DNA from: Nomia melanderi | Taxonomy: Eukaryota > Arthropoda > Insecta > Hymenoptera > Halictidae | Length of the DNA: 64,000 bases | Assembly: GCF_051020985.1 (NCBI RefSeq) | Contig: NC_135003.1 | Coordinates: 2,194,001-2,258,000, forward strand | Reading direction: 5' to 3' | Notes under the pieces: model-generated | Told to the model about the DNA's origin: nothing | What the model saw: only the letters and a program-made list of their open reading frames with translations | Databases searched by the model: none | Position numbers and translations under genes: made by a program | Shown: one piece after another, positions 38,076-49,860 of the stretch | Layout of the letters: each line of letters begins with the position of its first letter | Position numbering within the stretch: the first letter of the stretch is position 1

Positions 38076-40834
38076 TAAACAGGTATTAAAAAGATTCTCA
38101 AGTGCATTTAAGTTGGTATTAAAAATTTCTATAATTTTTCGTGTTTGCGTTCCACGCGTAACAATTTCTTAATTAAGTTTATATTCGACAATGAACATTA
38201 GGCAGGATATAATCAAGAGTAAGGAGTATTCATCAAACATTCAATGCGATTAAATGTTGTGTGCCAACTCTGTGGCTGCTCCTTTGAGGACCATACGGTC
38301 GACAAATGTTTCGCACTTACAACGAAACACGTGTTACCGAGATCCCGCATCTCTGCGCACCAACAATCTCTGGTTTCGCCTATCGTGGACAAGGGATCGG
38401 GTAAATTTGACGGCGTCTTAACTATTCAGTAAAGGTACACGACCCGGCCCTCAGATCCATTAACGTGCCTCATTATCATAACCACGCTCAAACTGCCTGC
38501 GAGAATGCTACGATACGACGCAGGCGAACCACTGGAAACAGAATGTGACAGTAATGCGAATTAATACTAATTTCGTCAGCTTCCTACCCGTCGGAATGTT
38601 TGTCAAACTGTTCTCGCGTGCTTGCAGAGTGTAATCTTAAAGTTGATGCGAATCGATCTGACATACCATTCTGCTGTTCTGTTTATCTAGGTACCCGTTG
38701 CACAAAGGATTTGTTCCTAATAAATGATTTCATAATATTTATTTATATCAATAACCATTATTTTTATTGATAATAATCTCAACAACTGGTAAGAATAGAT
38801 GAAGTTCGTTGGATGAGAGGGGAGAAAAGAAAAAACATTTCTGTGTTTTGAACTTAGTAAAATCGATTTAGTTCTCATTACTAAGCAAACTAAGTAGCAT
38901 GTTCACTAGCACACCCAACTTGAGAATACTCATCAATTATAACAATTGGCGTCAATTCAATTCGTTGATTAAAATCAGTCTATTAATGCTGAACATGCTG
39001 TCAAAGTGATAACCTCCATTGCCAGTTGCATGTGTGAAATTCAACATATCAACAAATTGTAGTAGGATCAATTAATTTTCGTAAACACTGAATCTTTTAA
39101 GGGAAAAAGAAACCTGAGTCTTTTGTTCGCAAAAATCTTCTTTAGCATTTTATTAGCTGACACACAAGATGTACGACTACGCATAGAATTTTATCTAACT
39201 ACCACTGAACAAATTCCGAATTATTTTGACCCGCTTGCGGAAGTGCTTATCCAAGCATATTGTAAGAGATCTTGTTTTTATCTCTGTAACATATGTATAA
39301 AGAATGAGGCTTGACTCAGCCGTAGCGAGGATAGTATACGTTTTACGAGGCTACGTGTTATAACATTGTTAGCTTCAACTAAGGAAAGTTATGACAAAGT
39401 ATTTGTGTTTAATATTTATGAAAATGGTGATTTCTATCAACTTGAAATGAACAATTAATCAAAAGTCAAATAGTCTGAATGTACTTGATTGATTTTACTT
39501 AGTATCAAAGACCAACTTATTGTACAATATTTTTATATCTTCGAATTGTAGTATACCTATATCTGTGTAACAGTTTTTATTTGAAATAACATTCTAAATT
39601 CGTCGATTTTGTAGTGGAATATTCTTCAGAGAAATCAATCACCGATCACAAGTTGTAGCGCGGCAGGTATCGAAAATTCAGGATATATTCCAATATATCC
39701 AATATGTATACATGAAAGCAGTATTCAAGTTAAAATTACATTTCTTAAGAATGAAGTGAATTAAAACAAAGCAAATACCTGTAGCGATTAGTCTTTTTCA
39801 AGTTTCAAGACCGTTCATATTTTTCTTAACACAATTTTATATTCTTTGATACATATACATAGAAGAACAAGAGATGAATTTAAACTATCATAATGAAGAG
39901 AATCACTGAATGTAACTATTAATTGCTGAAGTCATTGGGCTATGTATTTACATGGTTAAATATTACTATACTAGTTAATATAGTTTTAGTAATTTTGGTT
40001 AATATTAATTATATCATATTAGAATATTTTGTAATTAGAACACGTTTCTTCATTCAGTAATAAGAACGCCATTAAGATTGAAACTTTGAAATAATGGAAT
40101 GTCGAATTTTCTTTCCATTACTAAATACATCTTACTTTTTTTAACAACTTAAATATACTCTATTATATCTATTTGTGAGTTCATAGAAAGTATATTTTGA
40201 GATGTCTTGTAGTAAATAACATTTCACTAAGTTTATTTCAAAATAATGCATTATACTTCAATAATGAATGAGATATGCAATGTCCATTAAAACAGTGTGA
40301 AATAAAGTCAAACATAGCAAAAGTTCACGTTATTAAACAGAAAGTTTAATCAGTAAATAAAAATACGCATTCCTGCTATTGCATTGAAATATTTATTTCA
40401 TCATATTTTATATATTCATGTGTATCAGAACTTCGGATATTTCGAAATTTACTTGTAAAGCTCACAATCAGTTCATTTTCCTTTTAAGTACATCTCGTTC
40501 TACTGTATCCTGGAAAGTTTTATTTTAACTTTGCTTTTACGATCCTGCACTGTTTGATAATGATTAAAGTTAACAACTAAATCTGCCGATTGGTTCAGCT
40601 GCTTTTCTACTTCGATTTATGAGGTTTAGTGTATTCTCTATTTAGTATCAAACTAGTTTACACGTTTTCAATGTCAAAATCAGTTGGATGATTTATGAAA
40701 CTTTTCGATAATATATAAAAAGAAGAATTTAATTATGTTATTAGTACTTAAATTTGTCCTTTCAAAATGGGATGCCTTACATGAACAGTTACTTCTTATA
40801 CAGTAAACATTAAAATTATCTGCAAATGCTCGTA
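38076..40834. other. Spacer with GC-richer island at 38230-38660
   Basis: Apart from the short ORF noted separately, the island and the AT-rich remainder (38700-40800) show no recognisable gene, RNA or element ends. Confidence 0.45.
38244..38432 (+). other. Short ORF with Cys/His cluster, status unknown
   Basis: A 62-codon ATG-initiated frame in a GC-richer island (38230-38660). Its N-terminal part contains CQLCGCSFEDHTVDKC, a C-x2-C-x6-H-x4-C spacing that loosely resembles a zinc knuckle. There is no downstream domain and the frame ends in TAA after TIQ. The upstream sequence has no obvious promoter. A single short ORF in an open island can arise by chance, so this is recorded without a function. 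Confidence 0.12.
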
Positions 40835-41517
40835 TGTTAAGCGAACGGCGTGAGTTCGCGGTGTGATCACAGCAATAGTAGACCGGATCAACGGAGGGCG
40901 CAACTCTCCGTTTCGATTATTATCGACGCCAAAGATGACGTGCTCACACGTTCCCACGACCTTTCACGGTGATAGGGATAATTCCAATGAAACACTGCGA
41001 TTATGAAAAGTGAGACTGTATTAATGTATGAAGTCGAGGTACAGGTGCTGAGTTTCTTTCGTGTGTTTGAATTGAATTGACTGCGTTGAATGAGTTGTCC
41101 TGAGACTGCCTTGAGACCGAGTGCTTGCAACTAATTCGTCTTGAGATTTGAGATAAACTGACCCTCTGTTGAGAGTTGTGCTGACTCACTGATCGCCCAG
41201 AGGGAAGATGTAGTAAGGGTAGGTTCACGACGATTTTCAGAACTGAGTGGGATGTTGAGAAAATGTCATTGGTTAATGATATTGAGAAGTGAGATGCGAT
41301 GAGGATGCGTGTCACTGACTTCGCGTCGAGCAGGTCCCACTAGACCGAAGGGAAGTGGGCCTGCTTGTACCGTGGGGCAGTGGGCTCGTGCGCAAGGGAC
41401 AGTGCTCGAGCGGAGCCCAACTACCTGGGATGAGGGTAATCCTCCCTTTACCAAAAAGAATTGTTGTAGCCAGAAGCCGCAACCTCTTGATCTGGAAATC
41501 CTGTGCTAAGATTAACA
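40835..41517. mobile_element. Candidate solo LTR, 683 bp
   Basis: A long GC-rich block bounded by perfect six-base inverted ends: TGTTAAGCGAACGG at the left and GCTAAGATTAACA at the right, giving TG...CA termini. Flanking pentamers TCGTA and TGCTA are only partly alike, so no firm target duplication. Several overlapping ORFs on both strands (40888-41518) reflect the low stop density and none has a retroelement domain. Orientation is uncertain. Alternatives are another repeat type or a CpG-rich regulatory block. Confidence 0.35.
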
Positions 41518-42683
41518 TGCTAGCTGAGTGAGAAAGTCCCTCATGACCCAGGGACGAACTGTGACGCAGGAAATTTCTAGCTCAGGTTGTGCTCTATCGC
41601 ATTGAAAATTGAAAATCTCAGTGGTTGGTTCATCTCAATGAATTGTGAAACATTAAAAGCATTGAAATGTCTCTCTAGAAGCGGCGCCACGAAATAGGAA
41701 ACGAATTACGTTTTTTAGTATTTATTTTCTTCATTTTAAAGCTACCTATATCCACGTAAAAAAATTGAAGAATTGACAAACTTAATAAATTAGGAATGTT
41801 CAATTGTACGTTATATTAATAAACTTTAATTGGCGAAACATATTCTTCTTGGTGGACTGGTATGTTATTCGAAATATTTTTCAAGGAGTAGAATTTTTAT
41901 AAATGATAGTATTCCAAAAATAAATAAATAGCTCAATATACGAGGTAATTTTATTCGAAGTAAGTATTTAAATGTATGTATAGTACGCACAAACTTGAGG
42001 CTTTTGAATGTATTTATGAAGACTATCGAAGTTACAGTAGAAAGTATTACATAACTATAAGTTATTATTGGAAGACTTCGAAAACCATGTGAGACGCTTT
42101 TTCAGAATGTCCGAATATATATTTTTTAATGTTTTGATGTATTGTGAAGTACTGCAGGGAACAGTGCAAAGATACTACAAGAATCTTTAAGATTTATAAA
42201 TGTCGAAAGTTTTATTAAATTTTGTTTTAAACTTGAAAATAGAGGAATAGAAAACTGGAGAAATTGGAATCGAAATAGAATAAGAAGAAACTTCCAAGGA
42301 AACTTTTCTAACTCTAAAAATTCCATTCTTTCAACCTCTACAAGTTCGTAAGTCTTCTAGGGATCTACTAGGGATCTCAAAAGAAATATGAGACAATCTT
42401 TCGCTACTTTTTAATTCTACGCAAAATTTTACAGTAGTAAAGCGTAAAAGGCCGTTAAATTTCCCTTTTTTCAATTTGATATATCTTCACGTTGTATCTT
42501 CAAGAAAAGCAATAAAATACATATTAATCTTTATGTAGTATTTTTATCTTAAATGTCCAGAAGTAGCAAAGAATATTACCTGATACATCTATTGGAGTTC
42601 TCGATACACCTGCGAAAATTAAAATGAATTCTTTACTCAAATTACCTACATTCCTTTGCTATTGGGAACAATCGAATATTATA
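41518..42683. other. AT-rich spacer, no gene seen
   Basis: The GC-rich block trails off by about 41690, then AT-rich DNA follows. A small direct duplication GGGATCTACTAGGGATCT lies at about 42359-42376. No gene is recognised. Confidence 0.5.
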
Positions 42684-42851
42684 TTAATATTAAAATTAAT
42701 ATTAAAATTAATATTAAAATTAATATTAAAATTAATATTAAAATTAATATTAAAATTAATATTAAAATTAATATTAAAATTAATATTAAAATTAATATTA
42801 AAATTAATATTAAAATTAATATTAAAATTAATATTAAAATTAATATTAAAA
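42684..42851. repeat. Perfect 12-bp tandem array, 14 copies
   Basis: Fourteen uninterrupted copies of TTAATATTAAAA (168 bp) followed by a partial unit. Each unit contains the palindrome TTAATATTAA, so the array is largely self-complementary and could extrude hairpins. Because 12 is a multiple of three, two frames stay open across it and give LILK and NIKI peptide repeats; these are artefacts of the array. The perfect identity points to recent expansion or active slippage. Confidence 0.97.
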
Positions 42852-44872
42852 TTAAAAATATAATGTAGTTGAAAACAATAAAATAATTATTAATTATTAA
42901 GCATTGACGTTTTCGTTACGGCAATAGTAGCCAATATTATATTCGAAGTATCGACAACATTGACAAAGGACACTGTGTCTAGACAGTGTCATCGTTCACG
43001 TATCACGACCACCCGCACTTTCACCGGACCTCAACATATTGTTTATTGCCTGCGATCCTCTCAATTCTTAGCCAGTTTTTCGACATTTCGTTCAGTCATG
43101 TGGTGTTCAATGCTCTGGCAAATAGCAAGTGACAAGAAACCGCGAAAATTTCAGAGAAACCGTAAATTTCTCATCTAGTCGCTAATAACGGAGCTGCTGT
43201 GGTACAAGGCAAGATATACGGTGTAGTATCACGAGTTGCGGTTTTCCGGTTAATTCACGGGAAATTTCCGGGCAACGGAGTGGCGATGTCGCTTTGGTTT
43301 ACCGGACTCTCTCAGGTTTCCCTCTTTCCAATTTCCTGCGGATTTCGCGATAGAAACAAAAGTTACGCGACGCGCTTCCTGGTCAAAGTACCACTTGCAC
43401 CGTTCTAGCAGTCTTGCCGAAGATCAGTGCGACGCGACACTTTCAATTTGCGCACAGCTCTATAAGCGTGCATTGAAAATAATGGTGTGTTAATTTTTAA
43501 GGTTTGAGACAATCTGTACAATTCTCTTCAATTTTCAGCGTCAGAACTTTCAAAGTGAATAAGACTTTAAAGGTTTTTCTTTATAAAGTGTACTCATACT
43601 GGTACATATTCTATAATTTGAGCGAGTTCTACATAGTCTAAAGAATTGAATTGCTCAAAAAGTCTTCTTGTTACTTGTAAGAAATTTAAAACTAAATTAC
43701 ACTTTATTAAATTAAGATTTGTGTCCACCCTGCGTACCTATTGTTAATTTTAATCATCCATTCTCTACCATTTTTTAGCATTTTCATTCAATGATGTACA
43801 ATATTTTTTGTTTATGCGAATTCCATTGCAAACAAAACGAGGTTTTGATAGTTGATCTGTTGAATAAATAAATTAATCAATCTATTAACTTCTTGGCTGT
43901 GATATTCTTTTTAATAGAGTACAGCTACTATGAAATTGAATTAAATTATAAGGAAATAACGTCAGTTTCTTTCAATAATAATATTCTTATTATTACATAA
44001 AAAATTGCAATTTCTCAATGACGAGTATTACCATTTATATTTAGTTTTAATATTAAACACTTTTTTCTTGAATGATTATCTCAGAATAAATTACAGGACA
44101 TTGGAAAAAATATACGTTTGTAATATTTGTTTAGATATAAATATAAAATATACAAAATTATATTTGAAATTAGATCTCAGTGCGTTTCTTTACACTTTTC
44201 TAAACTTTAAATCTGTATTGTATTTCTATTATTGCATTATACTTAATATTGATTTATTTTTTGTTGCAGGTAAGAGACACATACAGTTTATCTTGAATGA
44301 TAGTGCGGAGCCGTAATCGGAAAGCTACAAGTATTCTTCAATTAGTAAGTAAATTCAATAAATATTCAAAGGTTAGTGGTGTGGAATACTGAAATAGCGT
44401 ACTGTATTGTACATTTTTAAGCAACGAATAAGTGGAAGATCATTTTTAATATCGATAACAATTTATACGGAACTGGTTAATCTGTTAAAAACAAATTACA
44501 AATCACACAAGATCATTATTACTAGATTGGAAACTAGGTTTGTCCTATTCAATTGATCGTTCGACTTTTGTGTTGTTAATAATACAGTCATTTTACTTAA
44601 TTTAACAGAAAAATTGATCATAATCCACTCCGAATAATTGATTTAATTATTTACAGTAAAGAATTGTCTTGCCAATCTAGTATACTTGATAAAAGCAAGA
44701 GTTTAAATAATAGCAGTGGTGCTAATAGCAAATTGTCGCATATTGGAGCACGAAACAGGTGTTCTTTATAAGTTCTACTCGAGCCACCATCTGTTTCACA
44801 GTTGAAGCATGATTCATGAACTTCTGATAACACGGTCAGGCTGTTCCACAACTTTTCAAACTAGGGCTAGAT
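42852..44872. other. Spacer with GC-richer island at 42940-43460
   Basis: The island holds short plus-strand ORFs without recognisable domains (42960-43178, 43199-43408). Beyond 43480 the DNA is AT-rich; the 103-codon frame at 44005-44316 has low-complexity tyrosine, leucine and asparagine composition and no domain. No gene is called. Confidence 0.45.
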
Positions 44873-45535
44873 ATTACAAAGTAACCCATTCAAAATTGAC
44901 CCACTCGAATATCTTCGGAACTATTGATGATACAAAAAAAAGTGTCAAACAAAAGTGGGATGGTTTCATAGAGTATATTATTCCATATGAGAACATTTTT
45001 TCTATATGACCGTGTAGAGGATATACGAAGGTCAGCTTTGTATTTGTATATACATAGAATTATATATTCTATCACTATTATATGTAGCCAATTATTCTGT
45101 ATACAAAAATATCAAACCACTTATAGTGAAGAATCATTCGTTTCCAAGATACCTTGATTTTAATATTAGATAATAATACACCATTTTAATGTAACCAACA
45201 TTTAGAAATGTAAATGTAGTAAATAGTATCTGTACCATTATTCAATATTAGAATTAAAATATCTTTAATTCAGTACTTTTGTATAGAGGTTAACAAGCTA
45301 TTTTTAATAGTGTATTAAAAAATATATGATTCAACTTAAAAAGTAAAGTTGGCCTCCATATGTTCTCTACGCACCCGTATAAAAAGAAGGAAAATACTTA
45401 TATAAAATAATATACCACAAATATATACCGTGAAACCGCCAGACTTTTGTCTGACACATAATTTTTGTATCATCAATAATTTCGTAGACATTCAAGTGGG
45501 TCAATTGAAATGGATCATTCTGAATAAGTAACCTT
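44873..45535. repeat. Foldback repeat D, arms of about 190 bp
   Basis: The left arm 44873-45060 and right arm 45320-45535 are imperfect inverted copies. Shared words on the left and reverse-complemented right include TTGACCCACT, ATTGATGATACAAAAA, GTATATTATT and, further in, CGTGTAGAGGATATACGAAGG versus GTGCGTAGAGAACATATGGAGG. The interior (about 260 bp) is AT-rich. No target duplication is clear, and no unpaired copy was found in this window. Confidence 0.75.
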
Positions 45536-45576
45536 CATACATGAAGGGCAATCATTATTAAGCATTCATGTTATAT

Positions 45577-46683
45577 AGGCTGCACAAAAAATATTCCAAA
45601 CCAATTAAATGACGAATAGAACTCAATAAATTAACAATGAGTAAAAAAACCTTAGCGAACACAAGTGGAAAACTCAACGGTGTCCAAAATATAAATGGCC
45701 TTTATGTTAACATAAAATGTATTTCAACCAAACTGAGAATACCTAATCATCTCGAAAAATATGAGTGATACAACGAAATGTGTAAGACAAAAGTTATAAG
45801 GTGTGAACTGCTAAATATCAAAGCGTTAAGTATTTTACCGTGAAGCGAATGTGAGGCATCCGACAAAGGTCATGTTACAATTTTTAAATAGAGCTCTATA
45901 GTTTATATTCGATATCTTTATGACTAGCGTTTACTGTGCAGTTTCTCACGTGTCGGCCAAGCTCCATCAAGCTAAAAGTGCACAAGGGTAAGGAGACTTT
46001 ACCACTCAGAATGCTCGCGTTAATAGCCATAGAACAACAATGGCGCCTGCAGTGTAATACAGTATTGTTGTTGGCTGAGCCGCGTGACGAATAAGCGCGG
46101 CGATCGCTTTTCTATGTTCACCAAATCCCGAGAACATGGAGGCTCGGCTACTATGGTTCCTGAAAGGACGTAGGTGGAGCATGAGGTTGATTCTCCCTGC
46201 TCTATACACTTTTAGTTCGTAGAAGTTGAGCCAAGACGTAAGAGTTGCACTGTAGACATATGTATTCAAAACATTACAATAATAAAAAAATAAATTATAT
46301 TTAATTCCACGATTACGGATCCCAGCAGTAGAATTTAGCCGAACAGATAAAACAGGAGGAAGCTTTTTCCTTCCAGGAACTGACTCGAGCACAGTCTGAC
46401 AAAGGCAGAGAATCGATATAGTAAGTGAAAGCGGGACAAACACAGTCCACCGAAAATCGAGGATCGAGGATCGAGACCCGGAACTTTAAAGCGATGCCCG
46501 TATTTATCAAGATAATTAGGTGTTCTCAGTTCGGTTGCAATACATTTTGTGTTAACATAAAACTTATTTATATCTTGGACATCGTTCAGATTTCGATCTA
46601 TAGTCATTAAGGTTTTTTTATTTAGTTGAATCAGATCTATTTGCCATTTAATCTGTGCGGCATGCTTTTTGACCACCCCGTAT
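45577..46683. repeat. Repeat A inverted pair (copies 2 and 3)
   Basis: Copy 2 (45577-45905, plus) and copy 3 (46497-46683, minus) face each other. The right arm, reverse-complemented, shares AAAAAAACCTTA, GATGTCCAAGATATAAAT (GGTGTCCAAAATATAAAT on the left), TTATGTTAACA, AAAATGTATT, CAACCGAACTGAGAA and CACCTAAT with the left. The space between holds the separate foldback element at 45932-46254. Unpaired copies of the unit are at 34482-34812 and 51401-51640. Short minus-strand ORFs at 46006-46676 cross the boundaries of these repeats and are not accepted as genes. Confidence 0.8.
45932..46254. mobile_element. Foldback MITE, family S, older copy
   Basis: A 323-bp element. The left end is TACTGTGCAGTTTCTCACGT; the right, reverse-complemented, is CTACAGTGCAACTCTTACGT, and both continue with TTGGC or CGGCC, CAAGCT or CAACTT and a CTAAAAGTG word. 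The layout and words match the younger copy at 46820-47024 (GCCAAGCT, AAAAGTG, GACTTTACCACTCA versus GACTCTTCCACTCA). It sits between the two arms of a repeat A pair. It is noncoding. Confidence 0.7.
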
Positions 46684-46819
46684 GTGTACTTAAATCATAA
46701 CGAATTTAAATGTAAAGATAATGGCTGTGACACTGTGCAATGTTTAACGCTCAAAAGGCAGATAATCACGAACAGATGCATTAAACAAATGCACAGTTAT
46801 ATTGACCTAGTATGACATA

Positions 46820-47024
46820 CAGTGGAGGTCCCACGTTAGCCAAGCTGACCTTTGGTTCAAAAGTGAAAAGAGGCAAGCAGACTCTTCCACTCACAACGCT
46901 CGGTTTTTGACAGATGGGCATTATTAGCACACGCCGAGGTCCAAGTGTAGTGAGTGGAAGAATCGCCTCGCTTCTCTCCACTTTTGAACCACAGGTCAAC
47001 TTGGCTAACGTGGGACCTCCACTG
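46820..47024. mobile_element. Foldback MITE, family S, young copy
   Basis: A 205-bp hairpin-forming element with long, nearly perfect inverted arms. Left CAGTGGAGGTCCCACGTTAG and the reverse-complemented right end are identical over the first 28 bases apart from no change until GCTG/GTTG, and the arms extend about 80 bp through GGTTCAAAAGTG and TTCCACTCAC. TA flanks both ends (46818-46819 and 47025-47026), suggesting a Tc1/mariner-type enzyme. The two overlapping minus-strand ORFs here arise from the arms and are rejected. Confidence 0.9.
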
Positions 47025-48119
47025 TAGTAAAGTTTTCATTGCATATACTTTTTGAGATAATTTTCAACTATATTTGTTTTTTCGTGATTTTCGTTTTATT
47101 TTTGTTTACATCAATTATTAATAAATAATGATGGTTTTACTTTCTGGTTAGTTATATTTTATACAATTCTGATTTCTAATATATTTAAAAAACCATATTC
47201 GAAAAAGTTGTATTGTAATACTCACATCAACAGGATACTTTAATCATTGGGAGGAGATTAGAAGAAAACTATTGGATCTTTTGAGAACATTTTTTTTAAT
47301 TAGTACAAGTTTAATTGTTTCAAAAATGAATGCATTGACGACAAACTGTGTCTAGTTAATTGTTAATTAAGGGAGTGTTCTTAGAGTTTAAGGAATAGTT
47401 TCAGGCCATTCTATACTCCAAGTTCATTTACTATACGATAGAGTGAGTGAAATGTCGATTTTCTGTACAAACAATAACACAGACTCTAGTCGGATTCGGT
47501 TCCTAATGTTTCCACTGATCTAGAAAGATCGCTTGTGGAAAGGACAAGGATGGGAATCAGGGAAGCATTTCAGTGAACCCCCCTCGAAGTTTGTTAATCG
47601 TCTTCAGAAAACAATACACTACGGCGGGGAAGGTAAATAGAGACGTAAGGAATGAGTAAGACAGAACTGTAACAGGGTGAGCGGTCAGATCCAAGCATTC
47701 GCTACTTCTGTACTTCGAATGATCTTAACGTGTTTCGTTTATTTACATTCCCGTAGAATGTTAACTAGTCTAAGTAAGTAATTTGTCGATTCCTTAATAG
47801 CCAGAATACGTTTGATCTAGTTTTTCTAATAGTTCGGGACACCAAAGGAAAATTTGACTTATACTATTTCTTGCGTCATCTACTTTCCATATTATATTCG
47901 TGACAGCAGAAATAAAAGAAACAAATGATTATTATTACAACATTGCGAAATTGTAGTTAAGTAATAGAGAATTTAAAATATATGTTTAATATTCTTAAAG
48001 TTTTTTATTTTTCTGAGCTTCGTACAGTAGAATATGGTTTAAACGTATTTGCAGTTTATTAGAAGATTCGCAGTTTACTTATTAAATATTTTTAATCAAC
48101 TCGTATTTCGTTAACTCCA
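47025..48119. other. Spacer, no gene seen
   Basis: AT-rich at first, then a GC-richer purine-biased stretch at 47510-47710. No gene, RNA or element end is recognised. Confidence 0.5.
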
Positions 48120-48347
48120 TTTAGGCATCGATGCTTTATCAAAATTCAGAGAGAAAATATAGACATTCCATTTTAAAAAATGAAAGTGACCTCCATGTCT
48201 CGGTAAAGCAATAAAACATAATAAAACCCATATTACTATTAAATGTCCTTCTTTCAACCGTGCAGCTTTTGTTCGAAACATTTTTTCGTACAGCACATAT
48301 TGTATGAGTTATCTGGAATCGTCACGTTGCGTGATTCACCCTGTATA
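48120..48347 (-). repeat. Repeat C, single (unpaired) arm
   Basis: On the minus strand it begins TATACAGGGTGAATCACG and aligns with the arms of the foldback at 62475-63665 through AAAAATGTTTC, the AAAAG(C/T)TG block, GAGGTCAC and a following AT-rich part. The plus-strand 5' edge is set by where similarity fades. The 61-codon minus-strand frame (48111-48296) lies within it and is not taken as a gene. Confidence 0.65.
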
Positions 48348-49572
48348 GGTGTCATGTCGCATACTTATTATTTAATAAATTTATTATTGGGGTTTTAGAA
48401 GATATTATTAATAAAGCTGTCTAATATCGCAAAATACTAATTTAACTAAATGAAACGTTATCATCGAACTATCAAATACAACTTCTATTAGCAATGTATT
48501 ATTCAATTAAATTTGAACCTATAACTATCAGCTACTTCCCAATTCTCGGTCTCCATGCGAGGTTTCTTTTATCAAGTATAACAATACAAACTTACATAAT
48601 AGATAATAGTTTACTACACCAACAATCTCCACAATTAATATCATTTGTTTGCCTCCAAAGCAATCCAAAGTGTTCAATTCCCTAAGTACTACTAGATACA
48701 ATTCATGTCCTATTCATTCTCCTATGTACAGTTAGTCGTTTTAATATTCGGATACTATGGTTTTTGCGAAATTAAAACTTTATGTACATACTTGAAATGT
48801 AGTTATCGAATTTTATGGTCCGTAATGGGTTAAAGCACATATTCTAGTTTACAAATGTGTAAAATTAATTAATTTGTTTTTTATTGTTTTCCACATAATA
48901 AATCATAAACGAAATGAGACCCTCTTAATTCGCTTGTCATAGTCGTCTTTTCTTTTATATGTTCGGTGAATTGTAATCCAATATTTATGACATTTGTACC
49001 TGCTCTTCTTTTTAATTATACTACATATGTTTCATTTCATGTCGCTGAACAACATAAAAAAATTAATGCAATAACATAATATTATATATTATTTTAATCT
49101 TCAGGTTTTAAAAGAATTTAATTTACATTTCAACTACAATCCATTCCAATATTGACCATCAATATACAAAGTGCGTTCGGACAGTTGGTACAATCAGGTA
49201 AAAGCTTGTTCTGCATGTGGAAATAAGGCAAAAAGAGTAATGAAATTTTTTCATTTGTAGCTTCTGTTCCCGAATTTATAAATTCACACACACACACATA
49301 ACGGGCGTAAATATTATTAAATAAACCTCCAAAGTTTTTTATGACGTATCGTTTTACCTACTTGTAAATATTGAACTGCGTAATCAACTTATTTTTGTAC
49401 GTAAAACCACTTGACATATTCAGACTTCAGGAAGGTAATTAAAATAATTTGCGATTCTGTGTTAAATTTGTGCTGTACATAATAAAAACTACGATATAAT
49501 ATTAATAAATTATATTATATTATATATATATATATTATGAATTAAAAGTTATGTAGTTAGAATTGTTACGTG
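48348..49572. other. AT-rich spacer
   Basis: AT-rich with a CA run at 49289-49302 and an AT run at 49515-49535. A word at 48816-48833 (GGTCCGTAATGGGTTAA) resembles a TTAA-type terminal repeat in reverse, but its partner is not convincing. No gene is recognised. Confidence 0.45.
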
Positions 49573-49860
49573 TGTTATGTCGCAGACATAAGTCGCGAAG
49601 TCGCGTTCTCTCGGTTTTGACGCACTGAGAAATGCTGGGGTAGTTTTAACAGTAATTACTGGTTAGATTACGCTTGAAAGGGACTATGAACCCTATCTCA
49701 CAATGTATCTCTCGTCGTGACTTGACTCGAAAGAGACCTAATAATGAACAAGTTGGTGGCCCTTATATACCAAAAAATAGACTAAAATTGGTGGTGGGGG
49801 TACGTGTGTGCGCGAGCTAGATTTCCCGCCGGTGTGGACTTCGCGAGGGAGTTAGGTTTT
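49573..49860 (-). mobile_element. Possible LTR fragment
   Basis: A GC-richer block whose left edge is TGTTATGTCGCAGACATAA. Read on the minus strand it therefore ends in CGACATAACA, a typical LTR terminus, and it holds a TATATAAGG box (plus 49762-49770) placed as in an LTR promoter. The opposite end was not found, so it is at best a truncated LTR; an ordinary host promoter on the minus strand is an alternative. Confidence 0.3.

Noticed and set aside
42624..42868. Two overlapping ORFs with regular LILK and NIKI repeats
   Set aside because: Produced by the 12-bp tandem array, whose unit length is a multiple of three.
46006..46443. 145-codon minus-strand frame
   Set aside because: It spans most of the family S foldback (45932-46254) and its right flank and stops near the repeat A arm. 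No domain is present; low stop density explains it.
46781..47039. Two overlapping minus-strand ORFs
   Set aside because: They lie in the arms of the 205-bp hairpin MITE.
48740..48833. Possible 94-bp TTAA-flanked mini-element
   Set aside because: The right edge looks like a terminal repeat (CGTAATGGGTTAA), but the left edge matches it too poorly.
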